Under the pieces are notes generated by a model. The model was not told where the DNA came from. It did no database searches and saw nothing but the letters and a program-made list of their open reading frames with translations. Shown piece by piece: positions 24,132-35,538 of a stretch of DNA of 64,000 nucleotides. Each line of letters starts with the position of its first letter. The stretch's first letter is position 1. Source of the stretch: Panicum virgatum (taxonomy: Eukaryota > Streptophyta > Magnoliopsida > Poales > Poaceae); assembly GCF_016808335.1 (NCBI RefSeq), contig NC_053141.1, forward strand, positions 23,922,261 to 23,986,260. Direction: 5' to 3'. A program made the translations under genes and the position numbers.

Positions 24132-24386
24132 TGGATATTCAAAAGCTCCACGAATCTCCCGTTCCAACGAGTCAAGAACCAAGTCAATCGAAGTTTCCTA
24201 CAAGAAGTTATGGCCAAAACATCGAAGGTCGTGCACTCTGAAATTTTCTGGACAGCACGCAGTGCTAAAGTAAAACGGTCATAACTCTCTCATTTGGACT
24301 CCGTTTAAAGCAAATGACCACTTGTTGGAAAGGTAATTTCATAAAATTTTCAATAGAGCTATATTTTGGTATATGTTCTGTTGAGT
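24132..24386 (+). repeat. N internal repeat, copy 2
   Basis: Same anchor order as copy 1, about 255 bp. AGTTATGGCC and GGTCATAACT form an imperfect inverted pair flanking the core. Confidence 0.75.
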
Positions 24387-24886
24387 ATACAGGAGAGATT
24401 CCACAAAGAAGATGCAGGAGCAACGCGATGAGAACAAGATAGATAAGATGACGATGACAACAATGAAGGAGAGCTTGGGCGATGCTTTCATCAAGCATAC
24501 ATGATAAAATTCAGAGGCTTGGAGCAGAGGAAGAACCCCAATGACATTGGCAAATGAAGGAACAAGCGGTCGACCTTCGACAAACGAAGATGTTGCAAAC
24601 AAACCACGACGGATTACAAGAGCGCAACATTCAACACATGGAGACGTGAGAAGCAAACCACGACAGACTACGAAGAGTGCATCAAGATGACATCTCGCAC
24701 AAAGCACCACGACTCCAATGAGTATGAAAAAAGCTCTGAGGCTAAGGACATGAAGCTCAAATGATGAGGAGGGAAACCGTGCCCAAAATTTTGATCACCA
24801 TCATCAACATCTTCAAGTTTCAAGAACGGACGTCGCTAAGCCTCATCAATTTTGTGCACAAGTCCAGAGATTTACAATGCAAGAAA

Positions 24887-25131
24887 GTTGAATATTCAGG
24901 ATCTCTATCAAGTCCTTGGTTCAATGCATCCATGATCAATACAATTGAAGACCCACGGGAGGAGCTATGTCTCAAACATTGGAGATGCACGTGCTGAAAT
25001 CAGCACGGGGCAGATTGCAGTGACGGGGAAAAAGGGGCATAACTCCCTCAATTGGAATGCATTTTGGGCAAGTAAAGACTTGTTGGAAAGAAGATTTCGT
25101 GCACCTTGCATTGAATCAATTGGTTGGCGCA
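24887..25131 (+). repeat. N internal repeat, copy 3
   Basis: The most diverged of the four. It keeps GGGCAGATTGCAG, GGCATAACTCC and ACTTGTTGGAAAG. Confidence 0.65.
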
Positions 25132-26902
25132 ACTCCCAATCTAGACAGAGAGGAAAATCCGTGAAAAGAAAGGTAGCGACGAAGGACAACAAAGAAGGAG
25201 GTGACGATGATGTGAGAGACAATTGGGCAAGTTTTCCATTAAGCGTGATTGATCATGTCCAACATGGGAAGTGGAATAAGAGCTGCATGGAACACCTTCA
25301 CCTCTTGCATGAAGGACCATGGCTTCGCATCAATTTGAAGGTAAGAAAGTCAAGCTCTATGACTTTAAATGAAGCGCTTTGCGGGAGGCAACCCGATCTT
25401 TTATTTTATATATATGACCGTCTACATTGCACTCTTTAATCGGAATATCAAGTAACATTGTACCATTGCTCTAGCAAAAACCACAATTTAATGTTGTTCA
25501 TTTTAAATGTTATTGAGGGAGCACTTTGTTATTTGATCTTGGGAAACTTGTAGACCTTTTTGTGTGCCTATTAGTGTTTATAGTCTTTTTATTTGTGTCC
25601 TTTTTGAGGGAAATATGAAGTGTTGCACCACCCTTTGATTCTAAACTTGTGGCTAGTTAATTTAGGCTAACTTTTTGTTTTGTTTTAAACCACCTCATCA
25701 TGTCATATCATTTTGTTCAGTCACCTCGTGTTGCATTGCATATCATGTTGTTCGTCTCACCCTTGCATTGCATTGCATGTTGCATTAAATTTTTTTTCTA
25801 AAAATATTGACTAGCCTCGCTTTTGAGATCCTAAAACCCTTAGGAAAACCACCCATAGAGCAATCCTAAAACCATAGGTTATGTTATTCTTTCAAAAAAA
25901 AATCTAACTTTTGTTTCTCTCTAGTTTTTCTGAAACCACCTTAGATAGAATTTCTATACCCAACACTCTCTCTTCAAAATTTTTGTTTTAAGCCAAAAAT
26001 ATAGGAAATCCATAAACATACTTCTAAAACCTTGTTAGCTCGGTTGCTTGGTCCTTTTTCGATAAATAAATTTTTCATTGACAAAAGCCTCACTTTTTAT
26101 GAAGTGTCGCGAAGGCTTTTTTGTCACTCTTAGCAATTGTTTTTGAATAAGCTAGTTGTGGAATAACATCAAAAGGTCCTTTCAACCTCGCTAACACTTG
26201 TTTTTGCTAACTTTGCATTTGCACTTTGCATCCATTGTTCATGCACTCATTTTGCTAGCTTGGTCTCAATCTTATTGATGTACGCTTTCCTATCCATGTA
26301 ATGCTTATCATGATAGCATTTACCTTTTGCAATCTTGTGTAAACATGGTGTTTAGACTTGATTGAAGACCATCATCATTTAGTTACCAAGCTATGAGGTT
26401 GCATTTGGTGGGTTTATAAGCTTTGCAATGCGCTTTATTTTTTTTTCTTGTGCTATGAAGGCCTATTGATCTTGGGATAAACATGGTGTTTTGACCTTGG
26501 TTAAATAAGTCTTTGTGGCTATGGAGAAGTTCGGCAACCTAGTTGTAAACATGGTGTTTAGAACTAGGTGTAAACATTGTCTTTGTTTATATACCTTCCT
26601 CTCATTTGTATTTACACTAGCACACACGTACACTCACTAGGTTTTTATTTTTTTTTTTCGCTAAGCTAGCTACGCCACAAGTTGAGATCGAATGGTAGGT
26701 TTGTTGGCATTTATTTCTACTCCCGACCGTCACCCCGGGGGTAGTGTGTGTTTAAAATATTTTGCAGGCATGAAGAAGCGCTCCCATGAGTTCAAGACCA
26801 ACAGAATTTCAATCAAGATCGTCAACATCGTCGAAACCCGAGAAGGACGCAGCTGTTTTCATCAATTTGAGAACATGTTCAGAGCTGTACAAGAAGCAAA
26901 AA

Positions 26903-27157
26903 GTTGATATTCAGAAGCTCCATCAAATTCCCATTCCAGCGCATTCAAGATCAACGAATTTGAAGACCCGTACAAGGAGATATGGCAAGAACATTGGACG
27001 TTGCGCGTTCTGAAATTCGTCGGGACAGATTGCAGCGCTGGGATAAAATGGACATAACTCTCTTGTTCGGAATCAATTTTGGGCGAATGAGGACTTGTTG
27101 GAAAGAAAAATTCGTGCACTTCGCAATGGAGCAATGTTTAGGTACAGGTTCTCTTCT
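26903..27157 (+). repeat. N internal repeat, copy 4
   Basis: Keeps AGAAGCTCCATCAA, GGGACAGATTGCAGCGC, GGACATAACTCTC and ACTTGTTGGAAAG. Confidence 0.75.
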
Positions 27158-29299
27158 GAAAATTGAAAGAAAAATTCGTGAAGATGATGCAGCAATGGGA
27201 CAACGAGGAATTGAAGGAGGCGATGACGATGAGAAGCAAGGATTGGGACCACGACTTAATACAAAATGAAGTTAAAGGAAAATTGAGGCAACAAAGGTGA
27301 AGACACATTGAAGATGATATTCATACACATGAGGAAGGACATCAAGAATTGCAAGATGGTCCATCTCCCCCTTCCACGCCTAGCATCATGCTAAGCATGG
27401 GAGAGGATTTTGTGGACAAGGAAGAAAGATCTCATGGAGTAAGATAATCACGGTTGCCACAAAGATGCTCAAGATTCTTCTTCCATACTTAGCACAATGC
27501 TTAAGTATGGGGGAGGCCGCGCTACACTTCATTACGAGCATCAAGAAGGACGGTAATTCTTCCTCAACTCTCTCTTTTTCTAAATGCTTGTACATATATG
27601 CCTTCAACCATAGATGCAACCTTTGTATATCTCTCCCTATAATAACATGGCTACTAGGAGTACAACCTAGATTTGTTTTTGTTTTAAATAAGTGTACAAC
27701 CACCATCACCTTGAGCTCACCACGATGGTATTCTTATATGACTCTTGCTTATGGAAAAGTGATGAAAGTTGCTGCTTTGTTTTACCTACGCTATGTTGTA
27801 TATGACTTGACCATTTGCTCTCAATTAAATGGAATTAAAATGATTAAATACCGGCTCTTTTATTTGTGGAGGTTAAATGACTAAATTCTAAACCCACATA
27901 TTCTATGTTGCTCTTTGATTTAAGTCTACCGATGACCTTACACCTTGTGTTGTTTAATTTGAAAACTTAATTCCTATGCTATCTACATTTGTGAATCTCT
28001 TGCAAAGTTCTACCTACCAAAGTCTATACATACATATTCCTTCATGATGAAACCTTTAGATTGCAAACTTATATTTTGATGAGTTGGATTAAGATTGATT
28101 TCTTTGGTACGAGACTAAGAAGCTGGTCATTCCATTTTTTTGTGTAACCTTCTTTCTGCTACCTATCTATCCATGCATTGTGAGTTCCTACTTCGGGAAT
28201 TTTGCAAACCTCGCTGGATATCCACCCTAAACCAAAAATATCTTTTTGTGATTACCTCCTTGACCACAACCCAATTTGAGTATGGATTATCATTTCGACG
28301 GAATCAAAAGAATCAAGGGCACCATGTAAAGAAAAGTTTTGGGATACAAGGATCCCCGGAGATTCAAGAGGTTCTACGAAGAAGAAGGTGAATTTGAGAT
28401 ACTTACCCTAGCTAGTTGGTTCTCCCACTATTCATACTCGAGGACGAGCATTCGTTCAAGCATGGGGGGATGGCTGGGTAAGTATTCTACGTTGTCAAAA
28501 GTCCTAAGGAGCAAAAAGAAAGAAAGAGAAAAATAGAAAAATGAAAAAAAGGGAGAAAAGAAAAGAAAAAAAGAGAAGAATAAAATGCTCCTTAGCTCTT
28601 TTTGGCTTCATTAATTTTCCAAGTTACTTTGAAGAACTATTCCATCCTCAAATCTTCCAACCATGTGCAATCCGATAACGAGAACTTCATTTGTGTCTCG
28701 GGATCATCCATTTGCCACTTGCACATGTCCACCTATCTAAATGTGTGTGTTTCATCTTTCTCCCTCTCCAACATTATTTTCCAATGGCCTTTTTGACTAG
28801 TCTCGGTAATTCCATTAGATATCTCTCTTAGTTTGATAATATTTCAAGTATAATGTTTTGCTAGGATTGTTTTTACCTACCAAGCTCCACATAAGCCTTC
28901 CACTTTTATATATGAGTAGAATAGGTTGAAGACAATCTAATGTAGGCTTGAGTGACTTGATGAGATGAGTATTTCCTTGATCTTTTGCAAGAGAACCTCA
29001 CTTATGTTTGATATGCAATCTTTTGAAAACTCTTCATGATGAAACAAGGCAAAGGTTTGAAGTTCGCTTAAGTTTGAGAGCATTGCATTTATTTATTATT
29101 GTGGCTTGTTCTTTAATTGCTAGTCTATCTTCCATAATGAAAAAGTAGCCGGTCACAACATGAACTTAAATGCTAAATACTTGAGAGAGCAATATGTCTT
29201 GTTATGTATGACTAAGTGCAGAGAGGACATTGTGGGGCAACGCTGATTTCTTTACAAGCAAAGCTCCTGGACTTACTCGAGGACGAGCAAGGTTTAAGC

Positions 29300-29309
29300 A
29301 TGGGGGGAA
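29300..29309 (+). other. Polypurine tract of N
   Basis: A G-rich ATGGGGGGAA run lies directly before the 3' LTR, preceded by CTCGAGGACGAGCA, the usual 3' box of Athila-type elements. Confidence 0.8.
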
Positions 29310-30734
29310 TGTTGGCGCTCCTTAAGTACCCATTTTATCCCTTGTTTATCCTTGATAATGGCATGAATTTAATATCAAAATCACTAACCGTCCTAACCCC
29401 GGCCTAATTATTGGTCATTTTCACACTTGCACATATATTTTGGAGGAACTTCGTTTTTGTAGGTTTTTGGCCTATTTTGGAGCATGAAATGACGAGGCCC
29501 GTGATCGAGTGCTAACACGGAGAAAAACGAAGGCCAAAGCTCAAAGGGAGGACCAAAGCCCATGTTGATTCGAAGCCCATTCATGCACATCCATCCTCCA
29601 AGAGAGCCCAAAGGACCAAGCCCACAAAGATGAGATCAAGATACTTCGGGTTTAAGCAAAGCAAATGAAGATTTAAGGAAGGATTCCGTATCCTATCCTT
29701 TCCTTGAAGATATCTCCAAGATAACGACGTCAAAAGGGGTGCAATCGTGAAGGACATAAACTCTAGAAGATGCGAGGAGTCTACACACAAAAGATGAGAC
29801 CGAGGCGGCGAAGGAACAAGCCAGGCCGGCCGGCCCAACCCTTTTTTAGGTCGGTTTGGCCTCCCCTTCGACCGGTGGCTTCCTCGGCTTATAAATAGCT
29901 CGCACCTTATTCAACTTGAAGCATCCATCCAACCAGAACTCGACGAAAACCTAGGGCCAAGACCGGAGGGAGACGACGGCCGCCGCAAGTCTTCGAAGTT
30001 GTCTAGGAGATGGCTTAGGCCACCCCTAGCCGCCATGGCCTCCCTGCATGGTTGTGTCATGGTGGAGTTCATGAGCTAGTTGGAGTCGTCGATGGTATGT
30101 ACTCGGCGGTGACGATCCAAATGAATCTATTATGTGAGTAATGATAATCATGTCTTCCGAATCTTTTAGCGACCATGTTCTCTCTTTCGATTTCGTTCTT
30201 TTCTTTGGGTTTGCTTCATCTTAGATCTATTATTGAGATAGATCACTTAGCATGATCTTGTAGTCATGGTGGCTAGAGGTTCATGGCGGAACTACCAAAG
30301 GGGGTTTGACTTGCTTCAGGGTATTTCGTTCAAAGGGGGGCGTCGTGACAAGCCGTACCCACTGAGTAGGCGGAGTATCGAGGGATCGGATTGGAGATTT
30401 TGGGTTTAAAGATGCTTTTGATTGAGATGCATGACTTATTTGCTCGTTAGCTTGAACTACAACTAGATGACGATAGGCCTAGTCATGTCTTTGGTTACGC
30501 CTATGTTCATGGATGAGATCAATCTTTATACATCACTCATATCTATCAAAGGTTTACCCTATATGTGCAATTCATGCTTCATGTTAGGATAGATCCATTA
30601 GATTAGATGGAAATCCCTAGTAAGTTCATTGTTGATCCACGGATTGATAAACCTTGGGGGAATACACTAAGGGAAAAGCTACCACGAACCGTGCGCTTGC
30701 GGTATAAAAATCGGGGTGCTAAGGAGCGTCAACA
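29310..30734 (+). repeat. 3' LTR of N, 1425 bp
   Basis: It matches the 5' LTR apart from scattered single changes and one deletion of about 22 bp in the GGCC-rich palindrome near 29827. TATA box at 29890-29897. Confidence 0.92.
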
Positions 30735-30739
30735 ATAAC

Positions 30740-33398
30740 CCCACTAATCAAAAGGAGGATCTAGGCCGCTCATGACCGTGAGCACGGCTAGTATACCAGT
30801 TTTACACTCTGCAAAGGTTGCACATCATTACCCACAAGTCGTGAGCTACGCTAGTTGTTCATCACACTTCCTTAGGTGAGATGACTAGCAAACTCACTAC
30901 GAGGCCATTACAAAGAATCTCGTTGGTGAGGAGTAACCGCGAGGGTTGGATCGGCGACTATGGAGCAGATCTAGTGGGCGTCAAGCACAAATCACAGACG
31001 AGGCCACTCAGTACGAGGGCCATAGAAGGTTACCACCCTTGCCCCGTTGGTAAGTTACTCCAAACCAAAAAGACCTAATTAGTAAGCCAAGACCGTCCCA
31101 TTCCAGTCTTGTGGTAGCGCTGTTGTCCCAGGTTGTCGCTCTATGAACCGATCCTTATGGAGAGTGGCCAACCCAGCACTAAGCACCGTGCTGGCCCCCC
31201 TAAACCAAGTTTCTAACAAAACATATTTTAAGGACACACAAACCACCGAGGGTCGGCTCAAGAATTAAGTTACATAAGATTATTAACAAATTAATTAAAA
31301 AGGACCATTATGTGTGAGAGCGCAGCAACCTAGCACAACTAACCAAAATGCAACCCAAGGGATATACTTGACTTCCTCGAACTGCTCCTGCTGCTCAAAC
31401 TGCTTAGAAGATGGCTGCTCCGGGTACTGGGGCTCCTCAGATGGATCAACGTCTACTCACAAACACATGGCCAAAAACAAGGCACAACAGTAAACATACA
31501 TGCAAACAATAACATATACTAAGAAACAGTACAACAATACATGAAAACAGCTAACAAAACTATGCTAGAACTATTCTACGTGTTTCAATGATCGCGTGGA
31601 TATAAAGAACGCCTAAAACGGAGCTAGAATGCGAAAACTAGACCTAAAACAATTTCTAGGGGCTTAACTGCGAGAAAAACTAAGTTTCTGGGGGTTTTCT
31701 GCAAAAACCGAGGACCTAAACATAATTAGAGGATAGACACAGGGTCTAACTAGCAAAAAGAAAGGGTCTGGATGGCGGGTTCGATTTTTTAAAAAGGTCA
31801 GGGGCCTAAGAGTTAAAACCAGGGCTTAACCGTAAATATTTTTGAATAGACTGGGACTGCGGGTTGAATCTAGAAAAGCTCAGGGGCTCTTTAACAATTG
31901 TGCCAGGGCGAACTGGTATCTCCAGATCTCGGCCGTTGGATCCTATTCTAGCGGTTTGGATCTAATCAACCCACGATCTAATCTTGGGCGTTGCTTCCAG
32001 ATCGGGCGGCCAGGAGGGCTTGGGCACGCGGGCGGCGGCGCTGACCACCGGAAAAGGGGTTCCGCGGCGGTGCTGCGCCGGAGAAGACCGAACTCAGTCT
32101 TCCCGGGGCGGATTCAAGCAGGGCTTGGGCAGGGAAGCATCTACGCGGCATGCGTGATTCACTAGTGGCCCTAGCGGGCCTCGGGGAAGCCTGGAGCGGC
32201 GGTTCGTCAGCGATGGCGGCACTACGGCGGTGGAAAGCGCCGGCGAGCGTGGCCGGTGTACCTAGGGTGCGTCACATGCGAAGGCATCTAGCGCAAAAGA
32301 AAGGAGAGGCCGACGTGGTGCTCACCGAGGGCTCGGGTCGGAGGATTTGCCACGCAGGGTCGACGGCGTCGATGGAGGGCGGTGGCGCACGACGGAGCTC
32401 GCGGTCCAAGTTGAAGGAGGGCGTTGTAGGGTTCCCCCGTCTTCTGGATCTCGCGGATCGATGCAGGGTCGTTCTGCGAGGTTGGAAGGTGGGTCAGGGT
32501 GGGCCAAGGGCCACCGGTGGCGAGTAATTTCAGAGGAGACTGAGCTCACCCGCGGCGGTGTTCGAGCGTGAATCCGGCGATGTACGGGCTGGGGTCAGGG
32601 ATGGTGGCTTCGGGGAGCTCCCTGGTGCTCAGGCGGAGCTATTGCCCGGCTTGGCCAGGACTCCGTTGCGGCAGAGCGGCATGGCCGTGGTGGCGGGGTG
32701 TCCTGCTCCAAGCGGAGGCAAGGCGGGGCGATGCGCTATTGTTCTGGGTGGCGCTGCGTGGAGGATAAGGACACAGGGGGGTCGCGGGGTGGTTTAAAGG
32801 GAGGAGCCGGGATCGCGGGGCGCAGTTGAGGAAGGAGATCCCCGACAGTTACGCCGGTGATCTCGGTGTGGCTGTTACGCGGAGCGGAGGGCGCGGGAGA
32901 GACGAAGCTGCCAGCGGGCCTGGGCTGTCTGCGGGGTGAGGCGGGGGCGCGCGCTCGCGGGCTGAGCGGTGTTGGGCTGCGGAGCGAGCCCAAGGAAAAG
33001 GGAGGAGAGAGTGGGCTACAGGGAGAGTGGGTCGCGGGCTGAGCTGCGGGAAAGGAGAGGGAGAAGGGTTGGGTTGGTTTGGGCTGGTGTGCTGGGTTGT
33101 GTTTGGGTATGGGTTCCCTATTCTTCTTCTCCTCTTCTATTTCTATTTCTAATTCAAACAAACTCAAACTATATCTATTCGAATTCAAATTCGAATTTGA
33201 ATTCAACCCTAGCACTCAAACAAATAAATTAATGCACCAGCATGAATGCAACAACAAAATTTTAACCTTAGACAAAATTTAATTACTTGTGGAACAAAAA
33301 TTAGATTAAATGCAAGACTAAGCAAATTAAATCCTAGAAAATTAAATAAAGCCAACTAAATTTATTATTAAAGCTGAAAATTAAATTAGGGTGTTACA
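30740..33398 (-). repeat. 3' LTR of B, proximal part
   Basis: The larger part of the LTR of B, ending TGTTACA at 33392-33398 on the plus strand. It contains exon 2 of the LTR ORF at 31372-31452 (81 nt: shorter by a multiple of three, no stop). The donor after exon 2 is mutated (GTCAAG in place of GGCAAG). Confidence 0.9.
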
Positions 33399-33414
33399 AA
33401 TCCTACCCCCTTAC
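33399..33414 (-). other. Polypurine tract of B
   Basis: GTAAGGGGGTAGGATT on the minus strand, directly before the 3' LTR. A hairpin (GAATCTCG / CGAGATTC) follows at 33417-33435. Confidence 0.85.
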
Positions 33415-33542
33415 AGGAATCTCGTCCCGAGATTCAGGGCTGGCTAGCAAATAGAAACAAAGTTGGGATTAGGTTCTACTCACTCTTGAGTCGAATTCTT
33501 GTACCCACATGTCTGGAGCTGGAAATATGTTGAACCTCATGC

Positions 33543-34493
33543 TCAATTTGCTCTCCTGACGAGGTTTGGACCTTTACCACCCTTTTGGTAGGCTGCATCA
33601 CAAGTTTTGTTTCGAGCTGACCAATTTTGACCAAGAGTGATGTCGATTCCTGTTGACTCCATTACAATAAGGTCCTCAGGGAAGGTTGCCTCGCCTATCC
33701 TTATGCTGACTCGAGGACATATGTAACTGGAGATCTGTTCTTTCCCGGATGATTTGACGACCATTCTCTTCCTCATGGGAAGCTTCAACACCTCATGCTT
33801 AGCAGCAAACTGTGTGCTGATGAATGAATGTGTAGCACGAGGATCTATCAACACTGAGGCTGAGAATGAGTTGACTAGAAGCATACCAAGAATGACTAGA
33901 CTATTATCCCGAATGGTTTCTGCTGACACATGGTGAACTCTAGCCTGGAGATACTCTTTTGGTCCCTTCTTGGGTTGTTCATGCTTTGTACGATCACTGC
34001 TCACTGGTATCACCTGCTGCTGATCATTCTGGGCATCCTGCTTGGAGCAGTTCTCGAAAATAAGGTGAGTCGCGTCACCACTGGTACGCGGAACTGGTGA
34101 AAGGTCCTGGACTGGTGCTACCGGTGATAGGCGCTTTTGTGGACAACTTTTGGCATAATGACCTTTTTGTCCGCATTTGTAGCACTTGCGGTGGAGATGA
34201 ATGGCGCTACTTGGTTGACCTCCCTGTGAACTTAACATCCCATCTTGCATTATTTCTGCTGCTTGCTTTTTGGACTCCTTGTGACTGCGTGGCTGAATCA
34301 CCTTCATAGTGATAGTCAACCCATCAACATAATCATAGAGTGCTTGGTTCTTGACCTGTGTATCTCTAGAGCACTCATAATCCTTTCTCTTCTGGATGGT
34401 CTGTAGATCATTGACCGATGGACAGTCAAGGAAAAGAGAATCCTCTGCTAGCTGCTCTTGATGAGACATCTTTCTCTTTGTACTGGAGAACAA
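33543..34493 (-). pseudogene. Gag-like / protease ORF of element B
   Basis: About 316 aa open, part of a longer decayed gene. It has an N-terminal block of unknown nature shared with F (TKRK-SHQEQL-EDSLFLD, then QALYDYVDGLTITMKVIQ), then a CCHC knuckle CYKCGQKGHYAKSC, then a retropepsin-like region in which the active site reads DPRA rather than DTGA. A frameshift near the end moves the protease tail into another frame. The upstream part, which in F starts MSAEQK and includes CPCCQFYGVPC, is out of frame here because of about 75 extra bases near 34595-34670. No enzyme for reverse transcription follows. It is not functional. Confidence 0.65.
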
Positions 34494-35523
34494 CCTCTGG
34501 TTCCTCCTAGTTGTGGCTTCATCTTCAGTCGCACGAACTTGACGACAAGGAACGCCATAGAATTGGCAACACGGGCAAGCTTTCTCACCATTCTTCGGGT
34601 GGTATGTTGTTTGCGAGGACTGATCTAGTACCGTTGCTTCACGGAAACTGTTGCATGAACACCATCACCCATTGCACTGTCTCCAAGGCCTTTTTGTTCT
34701 GCCGACATCTGAGCTGGGGCAAAGAGGAAACACAAATTGGTAAGGTCCAGAGAGAAAAACCCCACTATTTAAAGTTCTATCTTATGTAGACAACACTACC
34801 CATGCATCACTGTTGCTAACTCCAGATAGGTGTTACATAAATCCGAAAAAAGAACTAAAGCATAACTCTTCTGTCTCGTCTGAGAGATTCTCAAATTCTT
34901 CTGTACTATCTGTAGGCCGGGGTGTCACATCCCTACCCCCTTACAGAAACCGACGTCCTCGTCGGTGAATCCCTGGATATCACATCCTCTTTGCACTACC
35001 CTTCTTCTCGGTATGGTATTGTATTCTTCAAATCTTCAAAGTTTGCACCACGGCATGATAAGGTAGAGAGAACATAGTGCATGGTTTTACCCCCAGCGAT
35101 CTAACTCATCATATTATTTAATTCAAGTTTAACTTAAGAGCCGATTTACATTTGAACAAGTTCAACAACTAAACTATGCAATCAACCAAAGATCCAAATC
35201 AAACATTTGCATAATAACAAACATACAAATTTCATGACTTAGCCGAGTTTAACACACGACTCGACTAACACAATGCGTCGCAGAACGTGCTATCGTGCTA
35301 TTATAAAGGGGGTCATTTAGTTTACACCTATGATGGTCAGACGATTTACTTCAGGCCAGAATCTACGGAAACTATTCTATAGAGAGAAATCAAGGCAAGA
35401 CGAGTAAAAATCTTAGAATTCAAGGAATATAATAGCAAAATAGTTTCAGTAGACGAGACCGAGAGAGAAGAAGTCCTAAAACTCGACCAGTTCTATTTAG
35501 GCTTTCGTCCTATAGTCGATACG
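34494..35523 (-). other. Leader of B with a fossil polypurine tract/LTR start of another family
   Basis: The primer-site-proximal half matches the leader of A. At 34923-34944 (minus sense) GTAAGGGGGTAGGGA is followed by TGTGACACCCCGGCC, which looks like the end of an element and the start of a different LTR; a hairpin (ACCGACG / CGTCGGT, 34949-34966) precedes it. F has the same junction at 54311-54340. Confidence 0.6.
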
Positions 35524-35535
35524 GCTCTGATACCA
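35524..35535 (-). other. Primer-binding site, initiator tRNA-Met (B)
   Basis: TGGTATCAGAGC on the minus strand, three bases from the 5' LTR. Confidence 0.9.
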
Positions 35536-35538
35536 CTC

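Larger units (their letters stand above)
22880..29299 (+). other. Non-coding interior of N
   Basis: I see no retroviral domain on either strand. Contents: four diverged repeats (listed separately), several short purine tracts like the terminal one, an A/G-rich low-complexity run (about 28500-28590), and AT-rich filler. Confidence 0.75.
21403..30734 (+). mobile_element. Element N: non-coding Athila-like element, TSD ATAAC
   Basis: Flanked by ATAAC at 21398-21402 and 30735-30739. LTRs are 21403-22851 and 29310-30734, nearly identical, so it is young. The primer site matches tRNA-Asp and there is a G-rich tract before the 3' LTR. The 6.4-kb interior has no gag or pol, only short random ORFs, and carries four diverged 250-bp repeats. 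It fits the class of large retrotransposon derivatives that move with enzymes from another element. Confidence 0.9.

Noticed and set aside
28500..28590. A/G-rich run as a functional polypurine tract
   Set aside because: Low-complexity A-rich DNA with no adjacent LTR start.
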